A DNA stretch of 45,897 nt from Myxacorys chilensis ATA2-1-KO14 (GTDB taxonomy: Bacteria; Cyanobacteriota; Cyanobacteriia; Leptolyngbyales; Leptolyngbyaceae). Both the position numbers and the translations under genes were made by a program. Below are positions 1 through 7,658 of this stretch, one piece after another. The stretch is taken from the NCBI GenBank assembly GCA_019359275.1, contig JAHHHP010000045.1, forward strand, positions 1 through 45,897, read 5' to 3'. Position 1 is the stretch's first letter. Every line of letters starts with the position of its first letter. The notes beneath the pieces are model-generated. The model saw only the letters and a program-made list of their open reading frames with translations. It made no database searches and was not told the DNA's origin.

Positions 1-102
1 TGGCAACAGCAGTGCTTGGGAAGCCATGACAAGGAATAACAACTGTTCTGTTGCGGCAATGCTGGTATGGATTGATGTCGCTCCGATCTCGATAGTGCAT
101 CG

Positions 103-300
103 TTAGAGCTTCCAAGGTTCTTTTTGCTGAGTGGCAAGCCACAAGCCAAGGCAGAGCAGCGCAAAGAAAATTACCGCAATTAATGGACGATCGCTTGCAC
201 CCGTGAATCCAGCGTCACGAGCAAGATCGGTAGCATCGAGAATCGTTTCAGCGTCAGGCACCAGCATGTAGAGGTGAGGGGACACCATTAAGGTTCCCAA
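103..300 (-). CDS. Possible small membrane protein or gene fragment
   Basis: A 65-codon reading frame that opens with TTG and ends in one clear hydrophobic segment (about residues 39-56, rich in I, F, A and L) followed by a short charged tail. The open frame continues upstream to a stop at 364-366 without an ATG or GTG, and that upstream stretch also reads like protein, so this may be the remnant of a longer gene and not a complete one. I do not recognise a family. No ribosome binding site stands out. The low confidence reflects the weak start and short length. Confidence 0.25.
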   Translation of the reverse strand: MGTLMVSPHLYMLVPDAETILDATDLARDAGFTGASDRPLIAVIFFALLCLGLWLATQQKEPWKL

Positions 301-371
301 AGCGATCGAGAAGGTGAGGTATGAGTAAGACTCAGCTACCGCAAAATCAGGATTAGGCGTACCCTATCCGA

Positions 372-1160
372 CTAAAGCGGTGGTTCCATCTTTGAACAAG
401 CATGAAGCCCTCTCATCTCAAGTTCGTTCAGCATCCCGTCAATCAATTTCAGCGGTGCATCAGAGTAGGGCGAAAGCTTGTCTATTCCCAACTTCAAGTC
501 ATTCAAACGAGTATAGACCTCAGAATAGCTGACAAACCCAATCCTCATCGATCTAGCCAGTTCAACGATCGTCTCCTTATGAGCCATCAAGTTGATACCC
601 CCTTTCCTGGTAGTATTTGGCAGCATATCGACCGAAAAACTGCTCTTCAACGCCTCAATACTGACAACGGGTTCTCTAAACAACTCACCAAAAGTTCCAG
701 GAGCAAAGAAGATGAGGTTGCACTCTTTAGCCAATCCACTGTGTCTCTGTTCAAAGTAGAAAAGCATGGCATACTTCAGGACTTGCTCAACGGTTGTCTT
801 AGCCCTTATCTTGAGCTCAACACCAATGATAGACTTGCTGCCGACAAAAAGCATATCCGGTTGAGTGGCATCATTCAGTCCCAAACCTTCCACCTCTTCA
901 CAACTTTGATAGTGGTAGTTCTCTTCTACCAAACCTGAAATGACAGACCGGAAGAAGTGCAGATACAGACTTTCCGGCAATAGGCGAAAGAAAAGATTGA
1001 ACTGATGATTAAGACTGACTTCCATAGCCTTGAGATGATCCATTACCTCTTTGACGCTCTGGTACTTACTTTCTGGATAACCCTTCTTACCGAGGTGCTG
1101 GGGTTCCCAGTAGAAGAAGCTCATAATGTCGTAATACTCTGTATTCCAGGTGCTTGCCAT
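372..1160 (-). CDS. PD-(D/E)XK nuclease-like protein
   Basis: A 262-residue protein from the ATG at 1160. A GGAGG sequence lies five bases upstream of that ATG, which is why it is preferred over the GTG at 1196. The middle holds a PD-(D/E)XK-like signature: QPDMLF, then after a short turn GVELKIRAK, which puts an Asp and an E-x-K on adjacent strands as in restriction-endonuclease folds. No membrane segment or signal peptide is visible. A nuclease role, perhaps in defence, is inferred from this motif and from the other nuclease-like genes that follow. No partner gene overlaps it. A non-enzymatic family member cannot be excluded. Confidence 0.7.
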   Translation of the reverse strand: MASTWNTEYYDIMSFFYWEPQHLGKKGYPESKYQSVKEVMDHLKAMEVSLNHQFNLFFRLLPESLYLHFFRSVISGLVEENYHYQSCEEVEGLGLNDATQPDMLFVGSKSIIGVELKIRAKTTVEQVLKYAMLFYFEQRHSGLAKECNLIFFAPGTFGELFREPVVSIEALKSSFSVDMLPNTTRKGGINLMAHKETIVELARSMRIGFVSYSEVYTRLNDLKLGIDKLSPYSDAPLKLIDGMLNELEMRGLHACSKMEPPL

Positions 1161-1576
1161 ATCCGCCTCCACACTACTCGATGTCTCGCACTTCACCCAT
1201 GATTCTCACGGCCAAGATATTCGTCAAGAACACCTGCAATTCTCAATAAGCGCAAGAAAAAAAGGCGCGATCAGATATTTTTTGTCAATCGACACGAAGC
1301 CAGTCTGCAAGGTTTAAGGCTTGTTTGGTGGTAGCCCTAACTGTTTATGGAAGTCGTCACCGTGGTGAGCTGTCTGCCAGCGGTTTGGTGTTTGGTCGTT
1401 GCTGCGATTGGCTTTGCCAAGTTCCGAAGGATCGCACACCTTGCAAACCCAACGATTGGCTTTGCCAAGATCCAAAGGATCGCACTCGTCGTAGAACACC
1501 TTAAGGACTCCTGCACGTTCTCGGTTTGAGAAATTCTGCTCGTGGGAACTCTGGAGAAAGGCTCTGGGGACAACAC
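1161..1576. other. Intergenic stretch with a short dispersed-type repeat
   Basis: This gap between two divergent genes holds no convincing gene. Short open frames on both strands are built from the 33-base repeat at 1405-1485 and have no sequence character of their own. Promoters for the two flanking genes should lie here, but I see no clear -35/-10 pair. Confidence 0.5.
1405..1485. repeat. Two 33-bp direct repeats, 48-bp period
   Basis: Two copies of a 33-base unit lie at 1405-1437 and 1453-1485. They start CGATTGGCTTTGCCAAG and end AAGGATCGCAC, and differ at two positions. A 15-base spacer separates them. The unit looks like the small dispersed repeats common in cyanobacterial intergenic DNA; that is family knowledge and not shown here, as only these two copies were noticed in this window. 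Confidence 0.7.
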
Positions 1577-2398
1577 ATGCACTCAAACACCTCGAACGGC
1601 ACAACCTTTAACCTTGACCTTGAAGGGAACGAACACAATACTCAAAGCAATGCTTTAGTGGCGATCGGCGGCAAACTACCAAACTGCTTTCAAGTGTCTA
1701 CGGGCAAACTTTTGGACGTGATTGTCGCCTTCAGTCCGCGATACCGAAGTCTTGATGCCAAACAAGGACGGCAGTTCAGGCAAACGCTTCGTCAAAAACT
1801 GTATAACAAAACCCGCCCTGGATTCTACTTAGAAGTCGGGGAGCTGCTTCACTTGGCTTATGCCGGTCAACCGGGTGGAGCGAACACCCAACACCAATGG
1901 CGGATATTTTGTGCAGGTCAACTGAAACCTCAAATCGAAACCCTGATTGCAGGAACGTCTTTAACTGTGCCTGAAACCGGATCTGAGCAGCAAAATGCAG
2001 AGACTGGAGCAAGCGGGAACTACACCAGAGAGTGGGGTGGCTTGTACTTACGCTCGGAAGCTGAAGTAAGAATTGCAGAGGCCCTCAACCGAACCGGACT
2101 GCTATTCTTTGCCAACGTTCGTGGACGAGTTGGACTTCAAGGCAGCGTCGTTAGCAACGACCAGCTCACTGGGCGAGTAGAAGCTGACTTCATGGTGTTC
2201 TACCAAGGCAAGTGCATGATTTTGGAGGTGGATGGTCAGCACCACTTGGAAGAAGGGCAGTCTATTCGAGACTATGCCCGTGATCGGGTGCTGCTCCGAG
2301 CGGGCGTGCCGACAGTGCGTTTTACAGCGAGAGACTGTTTGGAACGACCTCATGAAGTAGTGTCAGAGTTTTCGTCCATTTTGTTGTGTAAGGCTTAG
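1577..2398 (+). CDS. DUF559-like (Vsr-type) endonuclease-like protein
   Basis: A 273-residue soluble protein. The ATG at 1577 is preferred to the TTG at 1526, whose first 17 codons overlap repeat-like sequence. The C-terminal third carries the DUF559/Vsr-like nuclease pattern: an early LRSEAEVRIAEAL helix, GRVEADFMVF with the strand Asp, then MILEVDGQHH with the catalytic-type E-x-D-G and following His, and a last strand VPTVRFTARD. The N-terminal half is not recognised and may bind a substrate or partner. The gene stands alone between oppositely oriented neighbours. Function in DNA cleavage is inferred from the fold family, and the biological target is unknown. Confidence 0.78.
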   Translation: MHSNTSNGTTFNLDLEGNEHNTQSNALVAIGGKLPNCFQVSTGKLLDVIVAFSPRYRSLDAKQGRQFRQTLRQKLYNKTRPGFYLEVGELLHLAYAGQPGGANTQHQWRIFCAGQLKPQIETLIAGTSLTVPETGSEQQNAETGASGNYTREWGGLYLRSEAEVRIAEALNRTGLLFFANVRGRVGLQGSVVSNDQLTGRVEADFMVFYQGKCMILEVDGQHHLEEGQSIRDYARDRVLLRAGVPTVRFTARDCLERPHEVVSEFSSILLCKA

Positions 2399-2473
2399 AG
2401 TCAGTCCCGTTGGAGAAACCGAAAACTAGAATTTAGGGCGCGATCGCAGGTAAGAGCAAATGTGGAAAAAATG

Positions 2474-3112
2474 TTAAAGCTGGCTAATGTACTGGAGAAG
2501 ATCGGCTTCAGCTTTGAACCACTCACCAGTCAGTCGAATGTCACTAAACTGTCGATGTAGGGATTGTTCTAGCGCTTGAGCTGCTTTAGCTCCATCCACT
2601 TGTATTGACTTCAGCAGTTTCAACTCGGCTGGACTCGCTGTTTGAAGTGATCTCATCCGTTTTGCCAAATTTGTTGCTCGACCAATCTTAATCGCATGGC
2701 TATCTTCGTTCAGAATAAAGTAAACGAAGTGAGTTTGATGGCTTAGCTTCTCGCCATCCAGAGAGTGAGTTCTGTTGCCCGGAGTCACAAGTTTTGCGGT
2801 TGGGCTTGCCCAAGTTTTAATCCAGGCACAGATTGCTGGGATAGTTAAAGACTTTTGCGCTCTGATCGTCACCAGTTCTCCATCCAGGTTCAGTGTGAAT
2901 TTCTTCGCACCCACTTTGCCTCTATACGGAAGGTTGCCGTTATTAGGAAGGTTGATTGGATTAGATCGAGATATCAAGTATGTATACGGATACCCTGTAG
3001 GAATACCGAATCGTTTAGCGTCCTCTGTTGTGACTTCTACCCATCCCCAACCTTGGTAGGGATCGTTTGGATCTCTGTCAACGTAAATCACGTTCCAGTA
3101 GCTCCTACCCAT
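2474..3112 (-). CDS. T5orf172/MUG113-type GIY-YIG domain protein
   Basis: A 212-residue protein whose C-terminal half (about residues 127-212) matches the T5orf172/MUG113 branch of the GIY-YIG nuclease superfamily: HFVYFILNEDSHAIKIGRA at the start (the variant of the GIY...YIG strands), then RMRSLQTASP, a conserved ALEQSLHRQFSDIR helix, and TGEWFKAE near the end. The N-terminal half is rich in W, Y and G and is of unknown function. Such proteins occur in phages and mobile DNA as well as chromosomes. The gene is convergent with the DUF559-like gene. It may act on DNA, but the specific role is not known. Confidence 0.85.
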   Translation of the reverse strand: MGRSYWNVIYVDRDPNDPYQGWGWVEVTTEDAKRFGIPTGYPYTYLISRSNPINLPNNGNLPYRGKVGAKKFTLNLDGELVTIRAQKSLTIPAICAWIKTWASPTAKLVTPGNRTHSLDGEKLSHQTHFVYFILNEDSHAIKIGRATNLAKRMRSLQTASPAELKLLKSIQVDGAKAAQALEQSLHRQFSDIRLTGEWFKAEADLLQYISQL

Positions 3113-3263
3113 AACCCTGTGCTTCTCTTTGCAAACTAGATTCCGTTTGCCTTAGATTGCCCCAACTTAGAATGTAGTGCGCGATCGTCAATCCAACTCG
3201 CTACCTTCTTCTTGCGCGTGGGCATCTTAACCAAAGCGAGTTAACTGAGTTCGCAGTGAAATC

Positions 3264-3479
3264 ATGGGCAAGGGTCAGAAGCCGATGGTCGGAGCTAGGA
3301 TTCCTCAAGCTTGGAAAGATCAACGTGAGGGGATCTGCCAAGCGACGGGCAAGAGTGAACGTGAGGGAGTGCAGGAAGCGATTGGTCAATATTTGAGGCG
3401 CACTGACCTTAACTCAGTTGAATCACTCGTGAAGCGGGTTGCCGCGTTAGAGTTGAGGCACGATCTCAATGACGTGTAG
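3264..3479 (+). CDS. Ribbon-helix-helix-like small protein
   Basis: A 71-residue protein. Residues 9-45 follow the CopG/RHH layout: a basic VGARIP strand, then WKDQREGICQATGKSE and a second helix REGVQEAIGQYLRRT. A short heptad-like C-terminus (VESLVKRVAALE) could form a coiled coil. RHH proteins bind DNA as dimers and often serve as antitoxins or regulators. No toxin-like partner is obvious, although a 61-codon frame overlaps its last 11 bases. Confidence 0.62.
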   Translation: MGKGQKPMVGARIPQAWKDQREGICQATGKSEREGVQEAIGQYLRRTDLNSVESLVKRVAALELRHDLNDV

Positions 3480-3654
3480 CAAGCGGCGATTTGACAAAAT
3501 TGGGGCGAGGCTAGCACTCGCTGAAACCGGAAACACCTGGAGCGGTAAGCGGCGGGGCGTAGTACTGATTTCTGCCCAGAGTGCCGATGTTAGCCTCTCA
3601 CAAGCAAGGGTAAATAGAACCAGGCTTTGCAACACAAGAACTGCGAATGATTGA
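3469..3654 (+). CDS. Small uncharacterised basic protein, doubtful
   Basis: A 61-codon ATG frame overlapping the 3' end of the RHH-like gene by 11 bases, an overlap typical of translational coupling. The product is basic and starts CSKRRFDKIGARLALAE. No family, membrane segment or complete motif is visible. It could be a degraded gene. The codon content is less convincing than that of its neighbours. Confidence 0.3.
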   Translation: MTCSKRRFDKIGARLALAETGNTWSGKRRGVVLISAQSADVSLSQARVNRTRLCNTRTAND

Positions 3655-3673
3655 GAAACCAGAATAAAAATTT

Positions 3674-4042
3674 ATGAGTGAACCGAACGATGCTCACTTT
3701 CCCTTCCAATGCAATCAGTGTCAGTACAATACTCGCAACCCTCATCTGCCTTGCGCCGTTCACCCTCACAAAATTGAGGATGCTCGATGTCCCGACTTTG
3801 AATTAGATACTTCACTTCCAGCGGGTGAATGGTGGGAGCCGGAAGGAGCTGCGTATTATGGCGGTGAGATCCTGATCGATCCAGTTCAACGATGGACGAG
3901 AGCGCAACAACTGGCGCTGCTAGATTGGCATCCCCTGTTTACGGAACGCTGTCCTGATTGTGAGCGATCAATGACTCAAACCACTCCAGCACGAGTGCAT
4001 TGGGACTGTCAGGAATGTGGGTGGAAAGATGATTCGGTTTAA
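3674..4042 (+). CDS. Small double zinc-ribbon-like protein
   Basis: A 122-residue soluble protein with cysteine sets at both ends. Near the N-terminus there is CNQCQY, then a CAVHP, then a further Cys in ARCPDF. Near the C-terminus there is ERCPDCERS followed by WDCQECGW, a clear four-Cys zinc ribbon. The middle is acidic and aromatic (GEWWEPEGAAYYGGE). The pattern suggests metal binding and perhaps nucleic-acid or protein contacts. I do not recognise a named family. The gene lies 41 bases before the HNH gene and could be co-transcribed with it. Confidence 0.72.
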   Translation: MSEPNDAHFPFQCNQCQYNTRNPHLPCAVHPHKIEDARCPDFELDTSLPAGEWWEPEGAAYYGGEILIDPVQRWTRAQQLALLDWHPLFTERCPDCERSMTQTTPARVHWDCQECGWKDDSV

Positions 4043-4083
4043 GGAGTCGAGAATCCGATGGGAGAAGGCTCAATGAGTGACGA

Positions 4084-5172
4084 GTGAGAGTTACGAATGA
4101 ATCGCTGCCCATTTTGTTAGAACAGGTTAAGCAAGCCACTTTTGAGATGATTGAGTTTACAAATATCTCCCCAACCCTTGAAGATTATTGGCGTTCCATC
4201 ATTCTGTTTGGTCGCAATTCTGCAACCTATAAGTTTGCGCTAGCAAAATCCTTGCTAGAACTCGCTCCATCCGGCAAGAGCTTCGTGACTTGGGAAGAAT
4301 TGGCTCGTCCCTTCTCCCGACATATCACCGAGCATTTGCAGCAACGTGACAAGCAGGGCAGTAGTTCATCCAGCCAGTTTCTGCACTCTTGCCGAGCTTT
4401 CAACCGTGGCACATTGACTCAGCAGCAACTGATTGACATTACCGTTCGACAGGGATTTGAGAACGTCATTGATGCCTTTCACGTCGTTGGATCGAGTGAG
4501 ATTCCCGAACGCTTCTTCCACGGCAAGAGACGCGGAGCTAAGGGAATCGATATCAGCGATCGCCTATTCCAGCTTCTTGAGCAGTACCAATTTCAAAACT
4601 TACCGCATGAAGTCGAAGCTCGCTGGCGGCTGGTTGAAACCGCATGGCAGCTAGACCTGTCCACGCATCTCGTCGATGTTGAATACCGTGAGTTCAATGG
4701 CTTGCTTGTTCCTGAAACGCTTAAAATGCGGCGTAAGTCTGTTACCTCTTGCCGCAGCGGATTAAACGGCTATCAAAAAGGCAAATGCTTTTACTGCTTT
4801 AATGAAATCTCGATCGAGGAAGGGTCGCTTGACCTAGCCGATGTGGATCACTTCCTACCGCACACCCTGATTCGCGTTAGTGCAATTCCAAACATTAATG
4901 GGGTGTGGAATCTTGTGCTTGCCTGCCAAACCTGCAATCGTGGCGAAAGAGGTAAGTTTTATCGTGTGCCTGCCCTGCATCTGCTAAAACGGCTGCATCA
5001 GCGCAACGAGTTTCTGATTACGAGCCTACATCCTCTGAAAGAAACCCTAATCGCTCAAACAGGCAGAGATGAAGCCCAGCGACGATCGTTCCTGCAAACC
5101 CACTACAATGAGGCGACGCGGCTTCTCATTCATACGTGGCAGCCAGAGTTTGAATATCCTGCTGCATTTTGA
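4084..5172 (+). CDS. HNH endonuclease
   Basis: A 362-residue protein with a C-terminal HNH nuclease module. GKCFYCFNEI supplies the first CxxC, LADVDHFLPH the catalytic D-H pair, and NLVLACQTCNRGE the second CxxC and the N of HNH, so the zinc-stabilised beta-beta-alpha metal site looks intact. The first 220 residues are helical and unrecognised and may be a sensor or binding domain. It starts with GTG, since the nearby ATG at 4073 is out of frame and hits a stop. The stop is directly followed by the methyltransferase ATG at 5175, so the two genes are almost certainly one operon. The pairing suggests a restriction- or defence-like unit (inference). Confidence 0.85.
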   Translation: MRVTNESLPILLEQVKQATFEMIEFTNISPTLEDYWRSIILFGRNSATYKFALAKSLLELAPSGKSFVTWEELARPFSRHITEHLQQRDKQGSSSSSQFLHSCRAFNRGTLTQQQLIDITVRQGFENVIDAFHVVGSSEIPERFFHGKRRGAKGIDISDRLFQLLEQYQFQNLPHEVEARWRLVETAWQLDLSTHLVDVEYREFNGLLVPETLKMRRKSVTSCRSGLNGYQKGKCFYCFNEISIEEGSLDLADVDHFLPHTLIRVSAIPNINGVWNLVLACQTCNRGERGKFYRVPALHLLKRLHQRNEFLITSLHPLKETLIAQTGRDEAQRRSFLQTHYNEATRLLIHTWQPEFEYPAAF

Positions 5173-5174
5173 AG

Positions 5175-5762
5175 ATGACCATTGACTACTACAACCGGCA
5201 AGCGCTCGCCTTCTTCGAACAGACGGTCGACCTTGATATGCAGGAGCTATACCAGCCATTTCTGAGTTGGCTTGCTCCTGGCAGTCATATTCTAGATGCG
5301 GGCTGTGGTTCAGGACGGGACACCAAAGCATTTCTTGACCTGGGGTATCAGGTCAGTGCGATCGATGCATCAGAAGCAATGGTGCAGCTTAGTTCAGAGT
5401 TCACGGGACGGACCACGCTGCTGATGACGTTTGAGGGCATGGCGTTTGAGAACTGCTTTGATGGAGCTTGGGCATGTGCATCGTTGTTACATGTTTCTTC
5501 TAACCAAATTCATTCGGTCTTTCAGCGATTTGAGCGGGCACTGAAGCCAAACGGAATGTGGTATCTGTCGTTTAAATTAGGCAACGGCGAACGGTGGTAC
5601 GAAGGGCGCTTCTTCAATGATTTTGATGAAGCGCGTCTAGGCGAAGCAATGAGTGCCCATCCCCATCTGAACATTGTCGACCTATGGCAGACTGAGGATC
5701 GCAGACATCGGAGTCAGGGTCGGTGGTTGAATGCTCTAGTGACGAAACGGCTTGATCATTAG
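5175..5762 (+). CDS. Class I SAM-dependent methyltransferase
   Basis: A 195-residue Rossmann methyltransferase. Motif I is HILDAGCGSGRDT (about residues 37-49), the acidic end of strand 2 is VSAIDAS, and the post-motif region FDGAWACASLLHV and LKPNGMWYLSF are typical of small-molecule or protein methyltransferases. There is no NPPY/DPPY motif of DNA amino-methyltransferases and no Pro-Cys of cytosine-C5 enzymes, so a DNA-modification role is not supported by motif. The ATG lies two bases after the HNH stop, giving tight coupling. The substrate is unknown. Confidence 0.87.
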   Translation: MTIDYYNRQALAFFEQTVDLDMQELYQPFLSWLAPGSHILDAGCGSGRDTKAFLDLGYQVSAIDASEAMVQLSSEFTGRTTLLMTFEGMAFENCFDGAWACASLLHVSSNQIHSVFQRFERALKPNGMWYLSFKLGNGERWYEGRFFNDFDEARLGEAMSAHPHLNIVDLWQTEDRRHRSQGRWLNALVTKRLDH

Positions 5763-5805
5763 GGATTGACGGCACAATGAAGTCACAACGCAACATCCGC
5801 GTCTT

Positions 5806-6243
5806 TCACACGTTGACTTGGGTGTGCGACTTGAACCAGGATAGCTGCTGACCGATTCCTAACCCTTTTAGGGGCACTTCAACCGTATATCCAGCTTCCT
5901 CTAACCGCGTGACCAAGTACTGCCTGTAATATTCACCAGCAAACAAACGAATTAATTTTACCTCTGAATAATCCTGGAAAATTTGGTTCAGGACATCTTC
6001 TGACCATTGCCGACGTTGATTTGCTGGCAACACTTTTAGAGTTTGTTCATAAGACTCGATGACCGTATCGCGATGCACTAGCCCGTACTTCGTAGAGAGA
6101 ATACACCAGTCCAAGCCTTGCTGTTCAACATATTTTCTCGCCTTGAAGAACCAATCCGACTGATATAAGTCTTTCGCGGCACTCGGTTGGGTGCCCTTCT
6201 TGCCCACACACGATACTAAGGCGAGACTCTCACACCTGCTCAT
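5806..6243 (-). CDS. DUF6884 family protein
   Basis: A 145-residue protein matching the DUF6884 pattern: LALVSCVGKKGTQPSAAKDLY with the SC...K...P.A.DLY signature, FFKARKYVEQQ, DWCILSTKYGLV (the ILSxKYGL strand-turn) and an ESYEQTLK segment. The fold is thought to be related to YaaA-like proteins, but the biochemical role of the family is uncertain. It starts inside the 3' end of the GIY-YIG-like gene (14-base overlap), so both are read as one unit on the minus strand. It converges with the methyltransferase gene. Confidence 0.83.
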   Translation of the reverse strand: MSRCESLALVSCVGKKGTQPSAAKDLYQSDWFFKARKYVEQQGLDWCILSTKYGLVHRDTVIESYEQTLKVLPANQRRQWSEDVLNQIFQDYSEVKLIRLFAGEYYRQYLVTRLEEAGYTVEVPLKGLGIGQQLSWFKSHTQVNV

Positions 6244-6907
6244 TGCCGTTCACGCCGTCTGTATTCAGGAGGAATTCAGGAAATGCCGCACTGGCGATCG
6301 CAATCAGTTGATACTCCAACGACGTCAGACGAGTAGAACCTAACTCCTTCCAAACGCCGATTGTTCCTGTTTTCCAAGCATGAATCCAGAAGTAAATTTC
6401 ATGCTTCAGGACTGGCTCACAGGAGGGAAAAGACTCAAACAGCTTCGCGGCCCATTTTTTGTATTTTGGAGCCATCCTCTCAGAAGCATGGTCAGGGCAG
6501 ACCACCGCACTTAAGTCGCCAATATGATAAGCATAGGCATCACCCCAACGGCAAAATTTAGCCTTATTGCCAGCGATATTCTTGATGTTAGCCGACAAGT
6601 TCCTGCCTTGCTTCCCATGTTTTTCAGACTTGCCAATGTAAAGAGGAATAATTTGATGATCCTGCTGCCAGAACATCAAGTAAATCAGTCCCTCATAAAC
6701 GTTCTCACCCTGCTTAAAATCGTGCAGGACCTTGCCCACCTCATGAATGACCAAAGATTCCATATCAGCAGAGCGTTGCAGCAACCGCCGTCCACTGGGA
6801 CCATACGGCATTGTTTTAACAACGTTTTCACTCGTATTGAATAGTGGAACACCGATTTCTCTAACAGCGTAATCACTACAGAATTGCTGCCATAAGATGA
6901 GCGACAT
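6230..6907 (-). CDS. GIY-YIG-like nuclease protein
   Basis: A 225-residue protein. The core GLIYLMFWQQ followed by IIPLYIGKSEKHG gives the two GIY-YIG strands (here L-I-Y and L-Y-I-G-K). The downstream segment with NLSANIKN, FCRWGDAYAYHIGDLS and a late Glu in PVLKHEIYFW is compatible with the superfamily layout. An internal W-rich region (KAWKTG-type) and the C-terminal SLEYQLIAIASAAFPEFLLN also match related proteins I have seen paired with DUF6884. It overlaps the DUF6884 gene by 14 bases. A nuclease role is inferred. Confidence 0.75.
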   Translation of the reverse strand: MSLILWQQFCSDYAVREIGVPLFNTSENVVKTMPYGPSGRRLLQRSADMESLVIHEVGKVLHDFKQGENVYEGLIYLMFWQQDHQIIPLYIGKSEKHGKQGRNLSANIKNIAGNKAKFCRWGDAYAYHIGDLSAVVCPDHASERMAPKYKKWAAKLFESFPSCEPVLKHEIYFWIHAWKTGTIGVWKELGSTRLTSLEYQLIAIASAAFPEFLLNTDGVNGNEQV

Positions 6908-7178
6908 ATCTAAAGTGTTGGTAGCTTAGCGTTTGCCATATTAACTAGCATTCCCAATCAGGATGACCTATCTCGCAGTTTTCAGTTGCCTATTGTGCCT
7001 CGAGGACTTAATCGTTTGTATAAACGTCAATTTGGGACTGCACACTCCACGCTCCCAGTCGGAGATGATGATCGATGTAGGCACGAAGAACCAGGGAGCC
7101 TAGGGTCGTGCTGTTTGCGGTTCCCTGACCGAGCTGACTTGAACGGAAGCGGACTCTCGACTCATAAAACCTTGAACA

Positions 7179-7502
7179 TCATAAAGAATCGGGGCGAGAA
7201 AGTGAATCCACTAACTCTTCGATCGCCTCCCCATCAGAACAGGTTTGTAGCTCAGACTTAAACCACTTCTCTTCGCTTGGGTCTGTGTCTGACAGTTGGT
7301 AGACCAGCAACACTCCAGCGACTCGCGCTAGCGTCAATGGATCAGGAGAAAGATGGCTGAGGAGTGCTTGAGCGGTTTGATAGAGGTGTTGAATGGCATC
7401 TGCATCCTGCGGTTGTCCAAGTTGCACTGACATTTGTTGTAAGTTTTCTTGAACCGCCTGGACCAGCGTTGCATCTTCATCGCGATTGAAGGAGTAAGAC
7501 AT
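7179..7502 (-). CDS. Small uncharacterised acidic protein
   Basis: A 107-residue soluble acidic protein with an ATG start. It is mainly helical by composition (QAVQENLQQMSVQ, LYQTAQALLSHLS, DPLTLARVAGVLLVYQL). No family or catalytic motif is recognised. It lies upstream of, but not overlapping, any other gene, and reads away from the photolyase on the same strand. The smooth composition and good start support a real gene. Confidence 0.62.
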   Translation of the reverse strand: MSYSFNRDEDATLVQAVQENLQQMSVQLGQPQDADAIQHLYQTAQALLSHLSPDPLTLARVAGVLLVYQLSDTDPSEEKWFKSELQTCSDGEAIEELVDSLSRPDSL

Positions 7503-7658
7503 AATGAGGGCGTGATATCAGAGGGTGGAATCTCACCTATCTTAGTGGTTTGAATCATCCTCCAGTGGGCGCTCCTGGCAGTGCAATCAAGAACAATTTG
7601 ATTTTGGAAAAGCAGACATCTCCTATGTGGTAGTGTTCGAGAAGAGTCCAGGGAGGAG

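Noticed and set aside
402..938. Plus-strand 178-codon frame
   Set aside because: Lies entirely opposite the PD-(D/E)XK-like gene, which has a ribosome binding site and nuclease motif.
6986..7261. Plus-strand 91-codon frame in the gap after the GIY-YIG-like gene
   Set aside because: Irregular composition, no ribosome binding site, and overlap with the minus-strand gene at 7179-7502.
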